Below, piece after piece: positions 34,460-40,000 of a DNA stretch of 40,000 bases; the stretch's first letter is position 1, and the number at the start of each line of letters is the position of its first letter. Source of the stretch: Staphylococcus borealis (GTDB lineage: Bacteria; Bacillota; Bacilli; Staphylococcales; Staphylococcaceae); the NCBI RefSeq assembly GCF_001224225.1, contig NZ_CUEE01000014.1:1-40000 (forward strand), read 5' to 3'. Both the position numbers and the translations under genes were made by a program. The notes beneath the pieces are model-generated. The model made no database searches. It had not been told where the DNA came from and saw only the letters and a program-made list of their open reading frames with translations.

Positions 34460-34488
34460 TTATCAGTCTGAGATATAAATAATATAAT
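34460..34488 (+). promoter_or_regulatory. Candidate promoter of the small RNA after cysK
   Basis: TTATCA at 34460-34465 and TATAAT at 34483-34488 with a 17-base spacer. A start near 34495 would fall at the first hairpin of the element. The arrangement matches TAATCA-N17-TATAAG upstream of copy A at 19300-19328. Confidence 0.55.
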
Positions 34489-34491
34489 GAT

Positions 34492-34622
34492 GCTACTTTG
34501 CAAATTCGCAGTAGCTGACAGAACTAAGATGTGCTTAAGTTAAGCTTCTCTCAGTTATAGTCATCCTTACGGGGGTGGGGCAACGAATTTAAATGAATTC
34601 TGTCCTACTCCCGTTCTTTTTT
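34492..34622 (+). ncRNA. Candidate small RNA, family copy B (also at 19330-19456)
   Basis: First hairpin GCTACTTTGC...GCAGTAGC (34492-34515), a longer second stem around GAACTAAGATG/CTCAGTTATAG, the conserved box ATCCTTACGGGGGTGG (34563-34578) and a terminator hairpin with GGGGTGGGGCA against TGTCCTACTCCC, then a T-run to 34622. Box, first stem, terminator position and upstream promoter are shared with copy A, while the middle differs. It fills much of the 348-base gap between cysK and folP; the remainder (34623-34791) is AT-rich with nothing I can identify. Confidence 0.6.
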
Positions 34623-34731
34623 CTAAAAAAACACCCCAATTAAATTCAATGAAAGCTATAGATGTTTGGATGTCGATTATAAACACTGAAATGTTTGGTA
34701 AATGAGTGTATCATTAGTATGTGAATATTAA

Positions 34732-35938
<1,207 letters not shown>

Positions 35939-36418
35939 ATGGTACAAGCGTATTTAGGCTTAGGAAGTAATATTGGTGATAGGGAACAGCAATTACAAGA
36001 AGCTATTAAAATCATTGATAGTATAGACGGTGTTACTGTAACTCAAATTTCTCCAATATATGAGACTGCACCAGTAGGCTATACAGAGCAACCCAATTTT
36101 TTAAATTTGTGTTTAGAAATTGAAACAGAATTACAGCCCAAAGTACTACTTAAACATTGCTTAGAAACTGAACAGCGATTGCATCGCGTTAGAGACATAC
36201 GTTGGGGTCCAAGAACATTAGATGTCGATATTTTATTATATGGAGATAAAGTAATAGAAGAAGATGACCTTGAAGTGCCTCATCCGCGTATGGGTGAACG
36301 TGCTTTTGTATTAATACCATTGAATGATATTGCATCTACTCAAATAGAACCTCGTTCAAATACACGTATCTCTGATTTAGTTAAACCAGATGATACTGTT
36401 AAGAAATATAAAGGTTAA
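35939..36418 (+). CDS. folK: 6-hydroxymethyl-7,8-dihydropterin pyrophosphokinase
   Basis: Pyrophosphorylates the FolB product for FolP. The 159-residue protein has AYLGLGSNIGDRE (residues 4-16), ISPIYETAPVGYTEQPNFLN, and the metal/ATP motif RWGPRTLDVDILLYG (about 89-103), followed by PHPRMGERAFVL. ATG 35939 lies directly after the folB stop, with AGGGAG in the end of folB. The 281-base gap downstream has no strong terminator: only a short CTATA/TATAG hairpin near 36452, and otherwise AT-rich sequence. Confidence 0.96.
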   Translation: MVQAYLGLGSNIGDREQQLQEAIKIIDSIDGVTVTQISPIYETAPVGYTEQPNFLNLCLEIETELQPKVLLKHCLETEQRLHRVRDIRWGPRTLDVDILLYGDKVIEEDDLEVPHPRMGERAFVLIPLNDIASTQIEPRSNTRISDLVKPDDTVKKYKG

Positions 36419-36618
36419 GTACTAAGCTTTGGGTAAGTATAATATCCTTAGGCTATATTGCAGCTTTGCTATAGTAGACTAATCTGAGAAGACATTTTAT
36501 CAAGTATTTCTCAACACGAAGCGCACCATTTGAAATGCGAATATAAAGAATATCATAATTTTAAAGTGATAAAGGTAACGAATTTCCATAAAAAGCGTAA
36601 AGAAATATCACTAAATAG

Positions 36619-38190
<1,572 letters not shown>

Positions 38191-38208
38191 ATCGTATTTA
38201 ATATTTGA

Positions 38209-38275
38209 GATGGGAGTAGGACAGAAATAATATTTTCCAAAATTTATTTCGTTGTCCGGCACCCATCTTGTTTTG
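38209..38275 (+). terminator. Hairpin repeat after lysS
   Basis: GATGGGAGTAGGACAGAAATAA (22 bases starting at 38209) faces a near-complementary arm ending CCCATC at 38267, with a loop near TATTTTCCAAAA and a T-rich tail. The GGGAGTAGGACAGAAATAA type of sequence is a dispersed intergenic element in staphylococci, from memory. It probably ends the lysS transcript. Confidence 0.75.
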
Positions 38276-38395
38276 TTTGTAGCAATTTTTATGATATTTT
38301 CTTAGCCAGTGCCCGTCGACAAGGATGACTAGGCTTGAAAAAGTCTGAGATGAGCCACTTTTAAATCAGTCAGCTGCTGCCAAGATGATATATTT

Positions 38396-38431
38396 GACTG
38401 AGACATTTCAATTTGTCCCAGTCATTTTTTT
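38396..38431 (+). terminator. Second hairpin terminator downstream of lysS
   Basis: GACTGAGACA (38396-38405) pairs with TGTCCCAGTC (38414-38423; one mismatch) and a run of seven T follows. A second terminator about 160 bases after the first suggests that the stretch between them (38276-38395) may be a separate short transcript, although I see no clear promoter for it. 38432-38700 is AT-rich with no gene. Confidence 0.75.
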
Positions 38432-38700
38432 ATTATATATATGCTGAATGAAACGAAAATGAGTTAAATAGATAGAATAGGTAAGTATATAGGCATTGAA
38501 TATTAGATGACTTAAAGTGACTTAGATATTATTTGAGAAAAGATGTTACAAAAGTAAAAAAGAGTGGAGAAATTATAATAAAATAGTTTAAAAAAGGTAT
38601 GGTCATTGTACTTGTGATGTGCTAACATAGTAAAAGTGTTCAAAAGAAGTCGAAGCAACAAATGATAAACTTATTAAATTAAAAAAGTTTTAAAAAACTG

Positions 38701-38729
38701 TTGACTTTACCTTTTGAATGTTGTAAGAT
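38701..38729 (+). promoter_or_regulatory. rRNA/tRNA operon promoter P1
   Basis: TTGACT at 38701-38706 and TAAGAT at 38724-38729 with a 17-base spacer, preceded by an A/T-rich tract suited to an UP element. Start would be near 38736, about 118 bases before 5S rRNA. Confidence 0.65.
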
Positions 38730-38806
38730 ATAAAAGTCGTCAAAAACGAAAGTTAATTTTGTAAAAGACTTGTAAAGATAACTTTAACAAAGTGTAAAAT
38801 TAACTA

Positions 38807-38835
38807 TTGAAAATTAAAATAATTGACATTATAAT
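38807..38835 (+). promoter_or_regulatory. rRNA/tRNA operon promoter P2
   Basis: TTGAAA at 38807-38812 and TATAAT at 38830-38835 with a 17-base spacer. Start would be near 38842, about 12 bases before mature 5S rRNA. With P1 it makes the tandem promoter pair usual for rRNA operons. Confidence 0.75.
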
Positions 38836-38853
38836 TAATTGAGTAAGTTATTG

Positions 38854-38968
38854 TCTGGTGACAATGGCAAGGAGGTCACACCTGTTCCCATGCCGAACAC
38901 AGAAGTTAAGCTCCTTAGCGCCGATGGTAGTTGGATTTACGTTCCGCTAGAGTAGGACGTTGCCAGGC
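38854..38968 (+). rRNA. rrf: 5S ribosomal RNA
   Basis: Complete 115-base 5S gene, from TCTGGTGACAATGGCAAGGA to GACGTTGCCAGGC; the two ends pair as helix I. It comes first in this operon, ahead of the tRNAs and 16S. Its 3' end is identical to the segments repeated at 1-604. Only 9 bases separate it from the first tRNA. Confidence 0.98.
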
Positions 38969-38977
38969 TTACATGTT

Positions 38978-39053
38978 GGAGAATTAGCTCAGCTGGGAGA
39001 GCATCTGCCTTACAAGCAGAGGGTCGGCGGTTCGAACCCGTCATTCTCCACCA
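38978..39053 (+). tRNA. tRNA-Val (anticodon TAC)
   Basis: 76 bases with acceptor GGAGAAT/ATTCTCC, anticodon loop CTTACAA, TTCGA T-loop and encoded CCA. Confidence 0.97.
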
Positions 39054-39067
39054 TTCTTAATTAATTT

Positions 39068-39143
<76 letters not shown>

Positions 39144-39148
39144 TCTTT

Positions 39149-39221
39149 GAGCCATTAGCTCAGTTGGTAGAGCATCTGACTTTTAATCAGAGGGTCAGAG
39201 GTTCGAATCCTCTATGGCTCA
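39149..39221 (+). tRNA. tRNA-Lys (anticodon TTT)
   Basis: 73 bases with acceptor GAGCCAT/ATGGCTC, anticodon loop CTTTTAA and TTCGA T-loop. CCA is not encoded (the discriminator A is followed by TAC), so it must be added after transcription. Confidence 0.97.
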
Positions 39222-39244
39222 TACGATTATTTTAATAGCCACAT

Positions 39245-39319
39245 GCGGAAGTAGTTCAGTGGTAGAACACCACCTTGCCAAGGTGGGGGTCGCGGGTTCG
39301 AATCCCGTCTTCCGCTCCA
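39245..39319 (+). tRNA. tRNA-Gly (anticodon GCC)
   Basis: 75 bases with acceptor GCGGAAG/CTTCCGC, anticodon loop TTGCCAA, TTCGA T-loop and encoded CCA. Confidence 0.97.
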
Positions 39320-39326
39320 TTATATT

Positions 39327-39415
39327 GCCGGGGTGGCGGAACTGGCAGACGCACAGGACTTAAAATCCTGCGGTGAGAGATCACCGTACCGGTTCGATTC
39401 CGGTCCTCGGCACCA
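39327..39415 (+). tRNA. tRNA-Leu (anticodon TAA)
   Basis: 89 bases, class II with a long variable arm (CGGTGAGAGATCACCG). Acceptor GCCGGGG/CCTCGGC (with a G-T pair), anticodon loop CTTAAAA, encoded CCA. Confidence 0.97.
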
Positions 39416-39426
39416 TCTTAAATATA

Positions 39427-39503
39427 GCGCCCGTAGCTCAACTGGATAGAGCGTTTGACTACGGATCAAGAGGTTATGGGTTCGACTCCTATCGGGCGCG
39501 CCA
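39427..39503 (+). tRNA. tRNA-Arg (anticodon ACG)
   Basis: 77 bases with acceptor GCGCCCG/CGGGCGC, anticodon loop CTACGGA and encoded CCA. A34 is normally deaminated to inosine so that it reads CGU, CGC and CGA. Confidence 0.97.
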
Positions 39504-39533
39504 TTTAAATTTTATTTATTATTTAATTACATA

Positions 39534-39607
39534 CGGGAAGTAGCTCAGCTTGGTAGAGCACTTGGTTTGGGACCAAGGGGTCGCAGGTTCGAATCCTGTC
39601 TTCCCGA
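39534..39607 (+). tRNA. tRNA-Pro (anticodon TGG)
   Basis: 74 bases with acceptor CGGGAAG/CTTCCCG and anticodon loop TTTGGGA. CCA is not encoded (the discriminator A is followed by CTT). Confidence 0.97.
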
Positions 39608-39622
39608 CTTCTTAAATAATAT

Positions 39623-39698
39623 GGGGGCTTAGCTCAGCTGGGAGAGCGCCTGCTTTGCACGCAGGAGGTCAGCGGTTCGATCCCGCTAGTCTCCACCA
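39623..39698 (+). tRNA. tRNA-Ala (anticodon TGC)
   Basis: 76 bases with acceptor GGGGGCT/AGTCTCC (two G-T pairs), anticodon loop TTTGCAC and encoded CCA. It is the last tRNA before 16S; the 122-base spacer to 16S contains no good promoter, only the conserved pre-16S leader beginning near ATTGAAAACTGAATGACAAT. Confidence 0.97.
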
Positions 39699-39820
39699 TT
39701 TATAATAATTAAATGAACATTGAAAACTGAATGACAATATGTCAACGTTAATTCCAATAAACAGTAACTTAAATGTTACAAACACTATTTAGTATTATGA
39801 GCTAATCAAACATCATAAAT

Positions 39821-40000
<180 letters not shown>

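Noticed and set aside
19405..34578. GGGGGTGG boxes at 19406 and 34571 as T-box antiterminators
   Set aside because: A T-box needs a long leader with a specifier loop before an aminoacyl-tRNA synthetase or amino-acid gene. These boxes precede pth and folP, and the surrounding stems do not match the T-box layout.

Overview
The window is chromosomal DNA from a low-GC Gram-positive bacterium of the genus Staphylococcus. Gene order follows the Bacillus/Staphylococcus block running from the yaaO-type decarboxylase through tmk, holB, ricT, yabA, metS, rnmV, ksgA, veg, purR, spoVG, glmU, prs, ctc, pth, mfd, divIC, tilS, hpt, ftsH, hslO, cysK and folPBK to lysS, and then an rRNA/tRNA locus. The proteins closely resemble S. 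aureus proteins as I remember them but are not identical. The first 180 bases of 16S rRNA and the chromosomal speG gene point to a coagulase-negative species. The 16S start looks most like S. haemolyticus or S. hominis, from memory and not searched. Every convincing gene lies on the + strand.

Layout. 1-656: tandem array of ~285 bp units, each carrying the 3' half of a 5S rRNA gene, a hairpin and a conserved ~200 bp spacer. 786-3659: spermidine acetyltransferase (speG), a PLP decarboxylase, tmk and the c-di-AMP receptor pstA. 3721-3898: large inverted repeat. 3936-8050: holB, ricT, yabA, a NPPY methyltransferase, a GIY-YIG protein and rsmI. 8301-11080: metS-tatD. 11223-12665: rnmV-ksgA. 12765-13028: veg behind two tandem promoters. 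13340-15794: ispE, purR, ridA/yabJ, spoVG, with a consensus SigB promoter inside purR. 16006-19281: glmU, prs, rplY/ctc. 19330-19456: candidate small RNA. 19562-27118: pth, mfd, a lipid flippase-like protein, yabN, rqcP, divIC. 27247-29728: an S1-domain protein, tilS, hpt. 29992-33297: ftsH and hslO. 33511-34443: cysK, followed by a second copy of the small-RNA family. 34792-36418: folP-folB-folK. 36700-38190: lysS. 38209-38431: two hairpin elements. 38701-40000: two promoters, then 5S rRNA, eight tRNAs and the start of 16S rRNA.

Functional themes. Much of the window serves translation: two aminoacyl-tRNA synthetases, tRNA and rRNA modification (tilS, rsmI, ksgA, the NPPY methyltransferase), 5S maturation (rnmV), L25, peptidyl-tRNA hydrolase, ribosome rescue (rqcP), tRNAs and rRNAs. 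PRPP links purR, prs and hpt. Replication and repair genes are tmk, holB, yabA and mfd. Folate synthesis is folPBK. No phage, insertion sequence, CRISPR array or defence system was found. The least explained material is non-coding: the 5S-derived array, the paired small-RNA-like elements and several long intergenic hairpins.
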